In this document: one piece after another, positions 25,418-35,268 of the stretch
Layout of the letters: the number at the start of each line of letters is the position of its first letter
Numbering within the stretch: the first letter of the stretch is position 1
DNA from: Sedimenticola_A sp040506895
Lineage (GTDB): Bacteria > Pseudomonadota > Gammaproteobacteria > Chromatiales > Chromatiaceae
Reading direction: 5' to 3'
Length of the DNA stretch: 64,000 nucleotides
Assembly (NCBI GenBank): GCA_040506895.1
Contig: JBEVVY010000001.1
Coordinates: forward strand, 1,860,001-1,924,000
The notes under the pieces: model-generated
The model's database searches: none
What the model saw: only the letters and a program-made list of their open reading frames with translations
Told to the model about the DNA's origin: nothing
Made by a program: the position numbers and the translations under genes

Positions 25418-26485
25418 ATGAGCGACACAAACCCCATCAGCACCATCACTGAATTCCTCGAGACCACCGGTGCACGCCTGCGTCTATTCGACATGGGCCG
25501 ACGTATCACCAGGATCAGCCGCGACCAGTTCCTGAAGTTCGAAAAGACCGAACTGCCCTACCCTTACCCGATGCAGCAGCAGGCCTGGTTCGCCCTGCTG
25601 TTCCAGGATGAGGAGCGCAAGATCGAACCCTTCATCTGGTTTCTGCGCTTTCCCCTGGACGAACAGGGCAAACTGCTCCAGGCTGCACGGGACGACTTCA
25701 TGCACCGGCTGGTGGAACGGGTGGGTGAAAACCTGCAGGCAGCCGAGAGCGGCGAGCAGCTCGATGCGGTTCTGAAGGACAACCCCTACACCTTCAAGCC
25801 CAGAGACGACCGCATGGCAGTCTTCCATGCCAAGGCCACCCGCCTGCTGAAGCAGCCCCACTCCCAGTATTTCGATCATGCCAGGGAGTATTTCAGTGGC
25901 GACCTGGGCTGGGACCAGTGGTCGTTCGTCGGCTACCAGGGTATCGCCGAGATGGCTTCGCTCCAGGACGAAGATGAGTTCGGGCAGATCCTGGCTTCCG
26001 CCATTCCCCAACTACCCGAGCGCCCCCTGGAGGCACTCTGCCACTGCCTGGAGAACGAACCCCTCACCCTGGCCATCACCCGGGCCGTGCTGGAACGGAT
26101 GAAACAGCTGCTGTGCGAGCCGGAACCCGACCTGATGCTGGTCGCCGCCGGGATCCGCGCGGTCTCCTGCTCCACCTCCCAGAACCTGAAGCGTGAACTG
26201 ATCGAGGCCGTACTGGCACACCCCTGTGCCAGTAGGATCGAACCCCTTGCCGCCATCAGTGGCCGGGCCTGGGAGATACTGCAGGATGAGACCGTCCGCA
26301 GAAACTACCTGGAGCGGCTGGCGGAGAACAGCGAGGGCCAGGAGTTCTTCAACCAGTGTCTCAGCGACCTGCTCTTTCTGCCCGGCATGCGAGCACCCCT
26401 GCTCGGTGCCCTGCGGGATCCTGAACGCTCGGAACGGCTGAGCCAGGCCATCGGCGCCCTGTTCCAGCGCATACAGGGACAGTAG
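25418..26485 (+). CDS. DUF3549 family protein
   Basis: 355 residues from the ATG at 25418. The conserved opening TITEFLETTGARLRLFDMGRRITRISRDQFLKFEKTELPYPYPMQQQAWFALLF is characteristic of DUF3549, a gammaproteobacterial family of about 340-350 residues. No signal peptide or membrane helix is seen; it should be cytoplasmic, with a mainly helical repeat-like C-terminal half. No function is established. It is cotranscribed with ycgN-like and yaeQ-like genes. Confidence 0.82.
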   Translation: MSDTNPISTITEFLETTGARLRLFDMGRRITRISRDQFLKFEKTELPYPYPMQQQAWFALLFQDEERKIEPFIWFLRFPLDEQGKLLQAARDDFMHRLVERVGENLQAAESGEQLDAVLKDNPYTFKPRDDRMAVFHAKATRLLKQPHSQYFDHAREYFSGDLGWDQWSFVGYQGIAEMASLQDEDEFGQILASAIPQLPERPLEALCHCLENEPLTLAITRAVLERMKQLLCEPEPDLMLVAAGIRAVSCSTSQNLKRELIEAVLAHPCASRIEPLAAISGRAWEILQDETVRRNYLERLAENSEGQEFFNQCLSDLLFLPGMRAPLLGALRDPERSERLSQAIGALFQRIQGQ

Positions 26486-26499
26486 ACAGACAGCGGTCG

Positions 26500-27045
26500 A
26501 TGGCGGACAAGAGCACCATCTACAAGGCTCGGCTGAACCTCTCCGACGTCGACCAGGGCTGCTACCAGCAGCTCGACCTCACCCTGGCCATGCACCCCTC
26601 GGAGACCGAGCATCGGCTGGTCGTCCGACTGATAGCCTACGCCCTCTGTTACCAGGAGGGCCTGACATTCACCAAGGGAATCTGTGACGGAGATTCGCCG
26701 GATATCTGGCTGCAGAATCCAGGCGGGAAGTTGAGTCAATGGGTCGAGGTGGGCCTGCCCATGCCGGAACGGATCGAGAGCGCCTGCAGGCGATCGGATC
26801 ATGTTGCCCTGTTCATCTATGGCAGGCAGCGCCACCGCTGGGAGCGGGCAAACCTGGATCGGCTGGGGAACCTCGACAACCTGACCGTGATCGCCCTCCC
26901 CGACATGCTGCTGGATGCCCTGACGGATGAACTGGAGCGCACCATGGCCTGGTCACTCACCATCACGGACGGCATCCTCTACCTGGATACGGCAGAGAAC
27001 CATTACTCTGAGCAGCTCACCTACCTGCTCCGACCAGCCGTTTGA
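26500..27045 (+). CDS. yaeQ: YaeQ family protein
   Basis: 181 residues, matching the family length of about 180. The N-terminus MADKSTIYKARLNLSDVDQGCYQQLDLTLAMHPSETEHRLVVRLIAYALCY and the WVEVGLP segment are diagnostic. YaeQ has a restriction-endonuclease-like (PD-(D/E)XK) fold; the conserved acidic residues are D and E in GDSPDIW and WVEVG. It was once linked to suppression of rfaH defects, but its cellular function is unsettled. It lies 14 bp after the DUF3549 gene. Confidence 0.92.
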   Translation: MADKSTIYKARLNLSDVDQGCYQQLDLTLAMHPSETEHRLVVRLIAYALCYQEGLTFTKGICDGDSPDIWLQNPGGKLSQWVEVGLPMPERIESACRRSDHVALFIYGRQRHRWERANLDRLGNLDNLTVIALPDMLLDALTDELERTMAWSLTITDGILYLDTAENHYSEQLTYLLRPAV

Positions 27046-27134
27046 AGCCGGGGCCACCGAGGAGATATAGATCAAGGAGCATGCAGCGAATCGGGTTATA
27101 CTCTCCCGCCTGCGAACCTGGGATCCGTAATACC

Positions 27135-27500
27135 ATGAACTGGAAAGCTGTACTTCTTGGCACCGCCTCCTATCCCCTGCTCTGGCTGATATGGCTGTTT
27201 CTCTCCCCGGGCTATGCCCACACGGCTTCCGAGTGGCACGCACTGGTCTACAACGTCTTCTTATTCGTGATGCCCTTTTTTCCGGGATTCCTGGCAGGTT
27301 ACATCGCAAGAGAGCGGGGACTGCTGCATGGTGCCGTGGTCGGGGTTGTCATCTCACTCCTCATACTCACGCTCTGGACAGCGCTCGACATGCTCGACAG
27401 CACCATACTGCTCTCCGTTGCGGGCGCCCTGGCGCTGAGCTCAGCGGGAGGCGCATTGAGCCAGTGGGGCGAGTCTGAAAAACCGGGGAAAGAGGCCTGA
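27135..27500 (+). CDS. Small integral membrane protein
   Basis: 121 residues from the ATG at 27135 (MNWKAVLLGTASYPLLWLIWLF). Four hydrophobic helices (about 5-22, 35-55, 65-85, 90-108) make it an inner-membrane protein. The middle GFLAGYIARERGLLHGAVVGVV motif, a glycine-rich turn followed by a helix, is typical of small YrzE/TIGR04086-like membrane proteins. A longer in-frame start at 27081 has a poorly spaced AGGAG and would add a non-hydrophobic tail. Function is unknown. It lies downstream of yaeQ by 90 bp. Confidence 0.7.
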   Translation: MNWKAVLLGTASYPLLWLIWLFLSPGYAHTASEWHALVYNVFLFVMPFFPGFLAGYIARERGLLHGAVVGVVISLLILTLWTALDMLDSTILLSVAGALALSSAGGALSQWGESEKPGKEA

Positions 27501-27507
27501 AGCCGAA

Positions 27508-27894
27508 TCAGTTCTGAGGGGATTTTTCCGGCAGATCGAGCCGCTCACGCATCTCGACCAACTTCGCCTCGGCCGCCTTGAGCTGTTCAGCAGTCATCAT
27601 GCTGGCTGCCGCACCCTGGTATCCCAGGGCATAGCGGTCCCCGCTGAGTTCGCTCATGCCGAACCAGACATAGGCCATGACATAATCCCTCTCTGTACCC
27701 ACACCGTAGAGATAGAGACCCGCCAGCTTGCCGAAGGCGCGTTCGTCCCCCAGCAGGGCAGCAGCCCGGTATTCTGAAAAGGCGGTCTCGCGATCCCCCG
27801 CCCTGTTGGCCTTCTCTGCCTCATCGAAGCCGGCCGTGGCGAGCAACGGCAACAGCAGTATCAGAACGGTGAGCGTCTTGACTGTTATCTTCAT
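27508..27894 (-). CDS. Exported Sel1-repeat protein
   Basis: 128 residues with the signal peptide MKITVKTLTVLILLLPLLATA. The mature protein carries Sel1-like/TPR helices: DEAEKANRAGDRETAFSEYRAAALLGDERAFGKLAGLYLYGVGTERDYVMAYVWFGMS. Sel1 repeats mediate protein contacts in the periplasm. The gene is convergent with the membrane protein gene (7 bp between stops) and has no obvious operon partner. Confidence 0.75.
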   Translation of the reverse strand: MKITVKTLTVLILLLPLLATAGFDEAEKANRAGDRETAFSEYRAAALLGDERAFGKLAGLYLYGVGTERDYVMAYVWFGMSELSGDRYALGYQGAAASMMTAEQLKAAEAKLVEMRERLDLPEKSPQN

Positions 27895-28010
27895 CGGCGT
27901 GATCGGTGGCTGGTGTTTATTGAAATGGATGGATGAAAGATACCTGTCACCCGCCTCGGCTCCTTGATCCTGGTCAAACGCTTACAAAGTGTGCGGGGTG
28001 AACGGGTATA

Positions 28011-28922
28011 ATGGTTACATACCAGCATCCCATGCAAGAGGCCTCCTTGTCTGCACAGCACTTCGAATGTCACGTCGAGATACCCGGGGACGGGGGCAAC
28101 GCCGTGGATCTGTTGTCCGGGGCATCGTGCCTGTCGAAACAGCGCATCAAGTCAGCCATGCAGAAAGGGGCAGTTTGGCTGAGCAGCGGCAAACACACCC
28201 GCCGCCTGCGCCGCCAGGCCCGGCCTATGAAGACAGGCGAGCAGCTGCATCTCTATTACGATGAGAAAATTCTCGATACCGAACCCCCTCCCGCCCACCT
28301 GATCGCGGACGAGACGTCCTACTCTGTCTGGTACAAGCCCTACGGCATGTTGTCACAGGGTTCAAAATGGAGCGATCACTGCACCGTAAACCGCTGGGCC
28401 GAACAGCACCTGGAACCCCAGCGCAACGCCTTTATCGTTCACCGGCTCGATCGCGCGGCATCCGGACTGATCCTGCTTGCCCACAGCAAGAAGAGCGCCC
28501 AGGCCCTGGCCCGCCTGTTCCAGGAGCGGGCCATCACCAAGAAATACCGGGTGATCGTTCACGGTCATTTCGATGCAAGCGGAGCCCCTCTCCTGCTCAA
28601 CGACGAGCTGGACGGCAGACCGGCAGCCACCCATGCAGAACTCGTCGCCTATGATCCCGCGAGCGACCGCTCACTGCTCGACATCACCCTCGATACCGGC
28701 CGCAAGCACCAGATCCGGCGACACCTCTCTGGCAGCGGGTTTCCGGTGGTTGGAGACCGGCTCTATGGTCGCGATACGGACCGCGAAGATCTGCAACTGA
28801 CCGCCTATCACCTCTCGTTCATCTGCCCGATAAGCCACCAGGAGAAGATTTTCGAACTACCCGAAGAACTCCTTCCCGGCCTGGCAGATGAAAACCAATC
28901 CGCACATCTTTCACCTCCTTAA
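28011..28922 (+). CDS. RluA-family RNA pseudouridine synthase
   Basis: 303 residues. An N-terminal S4-like segment (about 35-85, SGASCLSKQRIKSAMQKGAVWL) precedes the catalytic domain with VHRLDRAASGLILLAHS, in which the Asp of HRLD is the catalytic residue. The motifs KKYRVIVHG and TGRKHQIRRHLSGSGFPVVGDRLYG also fit. The enzyme isomerises uridine to pseudouridine in rRNA or tRNA; the exact target cannot be told from sequence. The start could also be ATG 28032. It is monocistronic as far as visible, 97 bp before purT. Confidence 0.9.
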   Translation: MVTYQHPMQEASLSAQHFECHVEIPGDGGNAVDLLSGASCLSKQRIKSAMQKGAVWLSSGKHTRRLRRQARPMKTGEQLHLYYDEKILDTEPPPAHLIADETSYSVWYKPYGMLSQGSKWSDHCTVNRWAEQHLEPQRNAFIVHRLDRAASGLILLAHSKKSAQALARLFQERAITKKYRVIVHGHFDASGAPLLLNDELDGRPAATHAELVAYDPASDRSLLDITLDTGRKHQIRRHLSGSGFPVVGDRLYGRDTDREDLQLTAYHLSFICPISHQEKIFELPEELLPGLADENQSAHLSPP

Positions 28923-29018
28923 GAAGACACCCCTGTATTCACCCCACCCTGCATTTGCTTTTCAACACGGTTAGCAGCAAACTCCGGCATTCCCAACGCA
29001 CCACGACCGGAGAACACC

Positions 29019-30203
29019 ATGCCGACAATTGGAACCCCTTTCTCTTCCACCGCCACAAAGGTTCTGTTGTGTGGTTCCGGCGAACTGGGGAAAGAGGTCG
29101 TCATAGAGTTGCAGCGGCTCGGTATTGAAGTCATCGCATGCGACCGCTATGAACACGCGCCCGCAATGCAGGTTGCCGATCGCGCCTACAGCTTCTCGAT
29201 GCTCGACGGAGATGAACTGCGCCGGGTGATCGAGCTCGAAAGGCCCGACTATATCGTGCCGGAGATCGAGGCCATCGCCACCGACACCCTGGTGGCGCTG
29301 GAGAGTGAGGGCTTCAACGTGGTGCCCACCGCCAGGGCTGCCCAGCTGACCATGAACCGCGAGGGTATCCGTAGACTGGCCGCTGAGGAGCTCGGCCTGC
29401 CCACATCGCCCTACCGGTTCGCGGACTCCAAAGAGGAGTTCCTCGAAGCGATCGGGGAGATCGGCATCCCCTGCGTGGTGAAACCGATCATGAGTTCCTC
29501 CGGCAAAGGGCAGAGCCTGGTCGGCAGCGAGAGTGATATCGAGTCCGCCTGGGAGTATGCCCAGGAGGGTGGGCGCACCGGCGCCGGCAGGGTCATCGTC
29601 GAGGGCTTCGTGGATTTCGATTACGAAATCACCCTGCTCACCATCCGCCATCGGGATGGCACCAGTTTCTGCCAGCCTATCGGCCACCGCCAGGAAGGGG
29701 GAGACTACCAGGAGTCATGGCAGCCCCAGCCGATGAGTGACAGCGCAATGGAGAAGTCCCGCGGCATCGCCGAAAAGGTGACCGCCGCCCTGGGCGGCAT
29801 GGGTATCTTCGGAGTTGAGCTCTTCATCAAGGGAGAGGATGTCTGGTTCAGCGAGGTCTCGCCACGCCCCCACGATACCGGCATGGTGACCATGATCTCC
29901 CAGGACCTCTCCCAGTTCGCCCTGCATGCAAGGGCCATACTGGGACTGCCGGTACCCAATATCGTGCAGCACGGCCCATCCGCCTCTTCCGTGATCCTGG
30001 TCGAGGGTGACTCGCCGGATGTCCGTTACGGCAACCTCGCCGGGGCGCTGTCTGAAGCTGACACCCAGCTCAGGCTGTTCGGCAAACCCGAGGTGAAGGG
30101 CAAGCGCCGCATGGGCGTGGCACTGGCGAGGGATAGCGATATCGATCGCGCCAGGGCGAAAGCGACCCGGGTCTCCAGCAGCGTGGAGACGTCTATCGGT
30201 TGA
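29019..30203 (+). CDS. purT: Formate-dependent phosphoribosylglycinamide formyltransferase
   Basis: 394 residues, the usual PurT length. The ATP-grasp architecture is clear: the N-terminal nucleotide-binding fold (KVLLCGSGELGKEVVIELQRLGIEVIACDRYEHAPAMQVA), the ATP-grasp core with VVKPIMSSSGKGQS, and the acidic metal site in FGVELFIKGEDVWFSEVSPRPHDTGMVT. It uses ATP and formate to convert GAR to formyl-GAR in purine synthesis, a folate-independent alternative to PurN. It is probably monocistronic; the Ada-like gene starts 60 bp downstream. Confidence 0.96.
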   Translation: MPTIGTPFSSTATKVLLCGSGELGKEVVIELQRLGIEVIACDRYEHAPAMQVADRAYSFSMLDGDELRRVIELERPDYIVPEIEAIATDTLVALESEGFNVVPTARAAQLTMNREGIRRLAAEELGLPTSPYRFADSKEEFLEAIGEIGIPCVVKPIMSSSGKGQSLVGSESDIESAWEYAQEGGRTGAGRVIVEGFVDFDYEITLLTIRHRDGTSFCQPIGHRQEGGDYQESWQPQPMSDSAMEKSRGIAEKVTAALGGMGIFGVELFIKGEDVWFSEVSPRPHDTGMVTMISQDLSQFALHARAILGLPVPNIVQHGPSASSVILVEGDSPDVRYGNLAGALSEADTQLRLFGKPEVKGKRRMGVALARDSDIDRARAKATRVSSSVETSIG

Positions 30204-30262
30204 TTGCGCAACAATCGGGTGGCCATGGCCAGACTGCGTGTTAATCTCAAGGTGAGTGCAAC

Positions 30263-31123
30263 ATGCAGGGGCAGACCATGCCATCCGACTACCAGCGTAT
30301 CGAACGGGCCATCCACTGGATCGCCAACAACACCGGTGCACAGCCGGAGCTTGGCGACCTGGCCCGCTTCCTGGGTCTCAGCCCCTACCATACCCAGCGG
30401 CTCTTCAGCCGTTGGGCCGGGGTGAGCCCCAAGCAGTTCCTCCAGTACCTGACGGTAAACCATGCAAAACAGCTGCTGGACGAATCCCACAGCGTACTGA
30501 GCGCCTCCCTGGAAGCGGGACTGTCAAGCCCGGCCCGCCTGCATGACCAGATGATCAGCATCGAGGCGGTGACTCCCGGGGAATACAAGCGCGGCGGCGA
30601 AGGGTTGAAGATCGCCTATGGCTTTCACGACACCCCTTTTGGCGGGTGTCTCCTGGCCACCACGCCGAGGGGCATCTGCCACCTGGCGTTCACCGGCTCA
30701 CTCGACAGGCATGAAGCGGTTCAGCAGCTGGCGGCACGCTGGCCCAATGCACAGCTCTGCGAGGCGCCGTCAGAAACGGACCCGCTGGTGAAAAAGGCGT
30801 TCGACCTTGGAGAGAAGCGGGGCCGGGAACTGAAGCTCCTGGTAAAGGGCACCAACTTCCAGGTAAAAGTGTGGAAGGCGTTGCTGGCCATCCCGCCGGG
30901 CTACGCCCAGTCCTACCGGGAGGTTGCACAGCGGATCGGTTCACCCCGCGCGGCACGTGCCGTGGGAACCGCCAACACCAACAATGCCATCGCCTATCTC
31001 ATCCCCTGCCACCGGGTCATCCGCGGCAGCGGCATTATCGGTGAATACCGCTGGGGCAGCGATCGCAAGCGGGCGATGCTCGCCTGGGAGGCGGGCCACA
31101 GCAGGCCAATACACCATAATTGA
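30263..31123 (+). CDS. AraC-HTH/O6-methylguanine-DNA methyltransferase fusion (Ada-like)
   Basis: 286 residues. An N-terminal AraC-type HTH (about 10-105, ELGDLARFLGLSPYHTQRLFSRWAGVSPKQFLQYL) precedes the alkyltransferase domain. That domain has the RNase-H-like segment at about 115-190 and the active-site motif IPCHRVIR, whose Cys accepts the methyl group. Compared with E. coli Ada, the N-terminal phosphotriester-sensing zinc domain is missing, so it may repair O6-methylguanine and regulate transcription by another cue. The plus-strand group with purT may be coincidental. Confidence 0.9.
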   Translation: MQGQTMPSDYQRIERAIHWIANNTGAQPELGDLARFLGLSPYHTQRLFSRWAGVSPKQFLQYLTVNHAKQLLDESHSVLSASLEAGLSSPARLHDQMISIEAVTPGEYKRGGEGLKIAYGFHDTPFGGCLLATTPRGICHLAFTGSLDRHEAVQQLAARWPNAQLCEAPSETDPLVKKAFDLGEKRGRELKLLVKGTNFQVKVWKALLAIPPGYAQSYREVAQRIGSPRAARAVGTANTNNAIAYLIPCHRVIRGSGIIGEYRWGSDRKRAMLAWEAGHSRPIHHN

Positions 31124-31184
31124 CAAGAGTTCCTCCATGAACTTAGCTTCCTAAAGGAGATAAAAAAACCAACCTGGACCGCCC

Positions 31185-34181
31185 GTGAAGCGAAACATCA
31201 TTCTGAACCTGCTGATTGCAGCAGCTTATGTTGCCGTGGCGCAGCTGGGACTGATGTTCGCAGTGGTCGAGCAGAGCATCACGCTGGTCTGGCCTCCCAC
31301 CGGTCTCGCGTTCGCCGCGATCATGCACTTCGGCTATATCGCCTGGCCCGGGCTGGCAGCAGGCGCCTTTATTGCCAACGCCCTCTCTCCCGCCCCCCTG
31401 GGCTTCGCACTGTTCACTGCCGTGGGCAACCCCCTGCCGGCGGTCTGCGCCTACTACCTGCTCAACCTGCATGGCCGATTCAACCCGATGTTCACCCGGC
31501 TGCCTGATCTCTTCTGGTTTCTGCTTGTACCGGTGCTCCTCACCACCACGCTGAGCGCTGCCATCGGCGTGGGTGGACTCTGGTACACCGGCATCCTCCC
31601 CGCATCGGCAGTAACAGGCGCCGGTGTAACCTGGTGGCTGGGCGATGCCATGGGGGTACTGCTCTTCGCACCACCCCTGATGCTGCTCGCAACATCCCAC
31701 TGGTCAGAGGCCAGGCGTCGGGACCGCCTCTGGGCACTACCCGCCTTCACTATCCTGGTACTGCTCTCATGGGGTGTATTCCTGGAAGGTTTTGGTCATA
31801 ACGTGGCTCATCAGCTCCCTTATGTCGTACTGCCACCCGCGATCTGGATCGCACTGAACTTCCGTCAAAGCGGCGCCGTCCTGGCCACCCTGATCATCAC
31901 GGTGATTACAGTCGCCTCATCCACCCAGGGAATCGGACCGTTCGGTGAAAAAGACATGATGCTCAATCTTGTCTATCTCCACGGTTTTCTCGCCGTTTCG
32001 TCGCTGATGCTGTTGGCACTGGGTATCGCAACGGATAACAGCCACGCATCGCAATCCGATCTGAACGAAGCCAATGAAGAGTTGAAACGCTACCAGACCC
32101 ACCTGATGGAGCTGGTGACCGAGAGGACCCGGGCCCTGAGCGAGTCCGAAGAGCGACTGCGCAACGCCCAGCGCATTGCCCGTTTGGGAAACTGGGACTG
32201 GGACCTGGCAACCGACAAGCTGATCTGCTCTGATGATATCCACGACATCCTTGGTATCGAAAAGCGCCCTGAGTACGCTTTCGACGACCTGTTGAACTCC
32301 ATTCACCCTGATGACATGGGCATGGTCCACGAGGCCATCAACAACGCCCTGCAGGGAGAAAGCCTGGATATCGAACATCGCATCATACTGCCCAATGGAG
32401 AGATACGCTTCATCCACCAGCAGGGGGAAGCAAGTATAAGTAAAGAGGGATACCCCCTGCGCTTCCAGGCGACCTTCTCTGACATAACGGAACATATGGC
32501 CGCAGAGGAGGAACACCGCCTGGCCATGGCAGTCTACGAGAGCACCATAGAAGGGGTGATGATCACTGATGCCCAGGTAAAAATCATCGCTGTAAACCGG
32601 GCCTTCACCGACATCACCGGGTACACGGAAGAGGAAGCCCTCGGAACGAGCCCCGGCCTGCTCAGCTCAGGCCACCAGGACGACACCTTCTACAGAAGCA
32701 TGTGGAAATCCCTGGATGAACAGGGGCGTTGGCAGGGGGAGATCTCCAACCGCAGGAAATCCGGAGAGATCTATCCTGAATGGCTCACCATCAGTGCCGT
32801 CAGGAACAGAAAGGGCGAGGTCATCAACTATGTCGGCGTCTTCGCCGATATCACCACCCTGAAACAGTCCCAGAAACAACTTGAGCACATGGCCCATCAC
32901 GACACCCTCACCGGGCTTCCCAACAGGCTGCTGCTGACCGCACGTATCGACCATGCAATCAATGTCGCGAAACGCGAAAGACGCAACATGGCCTTGCTGT
33001 TCCTTGATCTTGACCGCTTCAAGCATATCAACGACACCCTGGGTCATCCCGTGGGGGACATCTTGTTACAGGAGGTTGCAAAACGGCTAGTCGAGTGTGT
33101 GCGCGCAAGTGACACCGTTGCCCGGCTGGGTGGTGATGAATTCATCATCGTCCTGGAAGGAAGCATAAATGAGAAGGACATTTCACGATTGGCGGAAAAG
33201 ATCATCAACGTCGCGTCAACGCCTTTCACGATAAAAGGCTCGACGCTCTACGTGGGTGCAAGCATCGGCATAAGTATTTTTCCTGACGATGGAGACAACA
33301 CCACAACCCTGCTGAAAAATGCCGATCTCGCGATGTATGAATCGAAAGAAGCCGGGCGCAATATGTATCATTTCTTCAACCGCGAGATGAGCCGCACCAC
33401 CCTTGATCGGTTCGAGCTGGAATCAGAGCTGCACAACGCGATGGAGAAAGAGGAGTTCACGGTACACTACCAGCCCCAGTTTGAACTCAGCACCGGCCGC
33501 TGCGTTGGCGTTGAAGCCCTGTTGCGCTGGCAACACCCGCAAAGGGGACTGCTCACTCCCGTATCATTTCTCTCGGTGGCGGAAGAGTCGGGCCTGCTGC
33601 TGCAGATCGATCACTGGGTACTGGCCACGGCCTGCAGGCAGCTGAAGCGCTGGAGAGAGAGCGGGTTCGATGTACCGTTGATTGCGGTGAACGTTGCAGG
33701 CCGACAGTTGGAGAACGACGGCTTTCTGGACCTGGTCGCGTCCACGCTGGATCAGAATGGATTGGCCGGCAACGCCCTGGAGCTGGAGATCTGCGAAAAC
33801 TACATTATGCGGCAACCTGCACAGACCATCGCACTGCTGAAGAAACTGCAGGCGATCGACGTGCGCATCGCCATAGATGACTTCGGCACAGGCCAGACCT
33901 CCCTCGGACAACTCAAGCGCTTACCTGTCGATACGCTGAAAGTCGACCAGAGCTTCGTCCGTGACCTGCACAGTGACACCGACAACGCGGCCATTGTTTC
34001 GGCTGTTAACGCCCTTGGAAAAAACCTGGGATACCAGGTCATCGCCGAAGGCGTCGAGACCGAAGAGGAGAAGCGCACCCTACAGCGCCAGGGCTACCTT
34101 ATCGGCCAGGGATACCTCTACGGCCGACCCGAGGATGCGGAAAGCCTGACCGGGCAACTTGAGGAGATGCTCAGGCGATAG
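31185..34181 (+). CDS. MASE1-PAS-PAS-GGDEF-EAL c-di-GMP enzyme
   Basis: 998 residues. An N-terminal MASE1 membrane sensor (about eight helices, 1-285; VWPPTGLAFAAIMHFGY is typical) precedes two PAS/PAC domains (about 310-430 and 440-555). The GGDEF domain has an intact ARLGGDEF active site, and the EAL domain has intact VEALLRW and IDDFGTG motifs. It can therefore in principle both make and break cyclic di-GMP. The GTG start at 31185 keeps the first membrane helix; a good AGGAG lies 25 nt upstream, too far to use directly. The membrane input suggests control by an external or redox cue. Confidence 0.93.
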   Translation: MKRNIILNLLIAAAYVAVAQLGLMFAVVEQSITLVWPPTGLAFAAIMHFGYIAWPGLAAGAFIANALSPAPLGFALFTAVGNPLPAVCAYYLLNLHGRFNPMFTRLPDLFWFLLVPVLLTTTLSAAIGVGGLWYTGILPASAVTGAGVTWWLGDAMGVLLFAPPLMLLATSHWSEARRRDRLWALPAFTILVLLSWGVFLEGFGHNVAHQLPYVVLPPAIWIALNFRQSGAVLATLIITVITVASSTQGIGPFGEKDMMLNLVYLHGFLAVSSLMLLALGIATDNSHASQSDLNEANEELKRYQTHLMELVTERTRALSESEERLRNAQRIARLGNWDWDLATDKLICSDDIHDILGIEKRPEYAFDDLLNSIHPDDMGMVHEAINNALQGESLDIEHRIILPNGEIRFIHQQGEASISKEGYPLRFQATFSDITEHMAAEEEHRLAMAVYESTIEGVMITDAQVKIIAVNRAFTDITGYTEEEALGTSPGLLSSGHQDDTFYRSMWKSLDEQGRWQGEISNRRKSGEIYPEWLTISAVRNRKGEVINYVGVFADITTLKQSQKQLEHMAHHDTLTGLPNRLLLTARIDHAINVAKRERRNMALLFLDLDRFKHINDTLGHPVGDILLQEVAKRLVECVRASDTVARLGGDEFIIVLEGSINEKDISRLAEKIINVASTPFTIKGSTLYVGASIGISIFPDDGDNTTTLLKNADLAMYESKEAGRNMYHFFNREMSRTTLDRFELESELHNAMEKEEFTVHYQPQFELSTGRCVGVEALLRWQHPQRGLLTPVSFLSVAEESGLLLQIDHWVLATACRQLKRWRESGFDVPLIAVNVAGRQLENDGFLDLVASTLDQNGLAGNALELEICENYIMRQPAQTIALLKKLQAIDVRIAIDDFGTGQTSLGQLKRLPVDTLKVDQSFVRDLHSDTDNAAIVSAVNALGKNLGYQVIAEGVETEEEKRTLQRQGYLIGQGYLYGRPEDAESLTGQLEEMLRR

Positions 34182-34193
34182 GCATAACCGCCT

Positions 34194-35105
34194 TTACTCG
34201 ACCACCTTCTCCGACAGCGCCTCGTCCCCGACATTCCAGACCTGCCGGATCACCTCGCTCACCGCTTTGATCAACGGCTCACTGCCACGCCTTTTCTGAA
34301 CCGCGAACTGCAACTCGATACCCGGGGTATCCCCCGACCAGCAGCAGCCGTACCCCTCCCGTTGCGCCCGTTGCGCATCGTCACGCCGGAGCAGGGAAAC
34401 CCCCACCCCCGAGCGTATCAACTCCCTCACCGCGTCCTCGCTATCCACGAAGGCCACCTTGGCCGGCTCCACGTCCATATTCTCGAACAGCGTCATGCTC
34501 ACAGCGTGGAATGGACAGGTCTCCGAGGTGTAGACCCAGGGCAGTTCTGCAAGCTGCCGGATATCGGCACCCTCGATGCGCTCGCGACAGTCCACCGGCG
34601 CCACGATCGTCATCGGCACATCCAGCAGGCGGGTGACCGACAGGTCACCGAAGTTGCAGGGGCCGAAGAAGAAACCGCCATCCAGGTTACCCTTGCGGAT
34701 ATCGGGCACGATGATCGAGGACATGCTCTGTATAAAGTGAGGCCGCAGCCTGGGATAGGTCTCCGCCAGCCGGTGATGCAGGCCGCCGATGCGCATGAAC
34801 TCGAAGTCGGTGTGAACACCTAGGCGTACATCCCCCACCAGCTCGTTCTGCAGGGCACGCGCCTGGATCTTCAGGCTCTCGGCTGCCTCGAGCGTCTGCC
34901 GGGCCTGCTGGTAGAGCAGCTCACCCTCGGGCGTCAGGATCATGCCCTTGGGGGTACGCTGAAACAGGACCACGCCGAGTTCCTCCTCCAGTGCCTTGAT
35001 ATGGGCGCTGATGGCAGGCTGGCTGGTAAAGAGCTGCTCGGCAGCACGGGTGAGATGCCCCTCGTCCGCCACCTTGATGAAGGTCTTGAGCTGGTAGAGT
35101 TCCAT
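34194..35105 (-). CDS. LysR-type transcriptional regulator
   Basis: 303 residues. The N-terminal winged HTH (MELYQLKTFIKVADEGHLTRAAEQLFTSQPAISAHIKALEEELGVVLFQR) is textbook LysR, followed by the periplasmic-binding-protein-like effector domain (about 90-295). It is divergent from the DUF1127 gene (164 bp between starts). Two copies of a motif ATCCGAT-N(6-7)-ATTG lie in that gap and may be its operators, so the DUF1127 gene is the most likely target. The effector is unknown. Confidence 0.92.
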   Translation of the reverse strand: MELYQLKTFIKVADEGHLTRAAEQLFTSQPAISAHIKALEEELGVVLFQRTPKGMILTPEGELLYQQARQTLEAAESLKIQARALQNELVGDVRLGVHTDFEFMRIGGLHHRLAETYPRLRPHFIQSMSSIIVPDIRKGNLDGGFFFGPCNFGDLSVTRLLDVPMTIVAPVDCRERIEGADIRQLAELPWVYTSETCPFHAVSMTLFENMDVEPAKVAFVDSEDAVRELIRSGVGVSLLRRDDAQRAQREGYGCCWSGDTPGIELQFAVQKRRGSEPLIKAVSEVIRQVWNVGDEALSEKVVE

Positions 35106-35126
35106 TGGCCTGCTCCGGCTTTTCTA

Positions 35127-35211
35127 ATCCGATAGGTTCAATTGAAGCAGATTTCCCGACCAGGGTGCCATCGTATTTTCTGAACGGCCCGATCCGATCT
35201 TACGATTGGAT
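35127..35211. promoter_or_regulatory. Two candidate LysR-binding motifs
   Basis: ATCCGAT-N7-ATTG occurs at 35127-35144 and ATCCGAT-N6-ATTGGAT at 35192-35211, the second being an imperfect dyad. The paired arrangement, 65 bp apart in the divergent gap, is what a LysR regulator (recognition plus activation site) would need. This assignment is inference. Confidence 0.35.
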
Positions 35212-35268
35212 GCCCGTGGCGGTCGCTGCTGTACTCCAGGCATGACTTACCCGAAGAGGCAGCCCGAC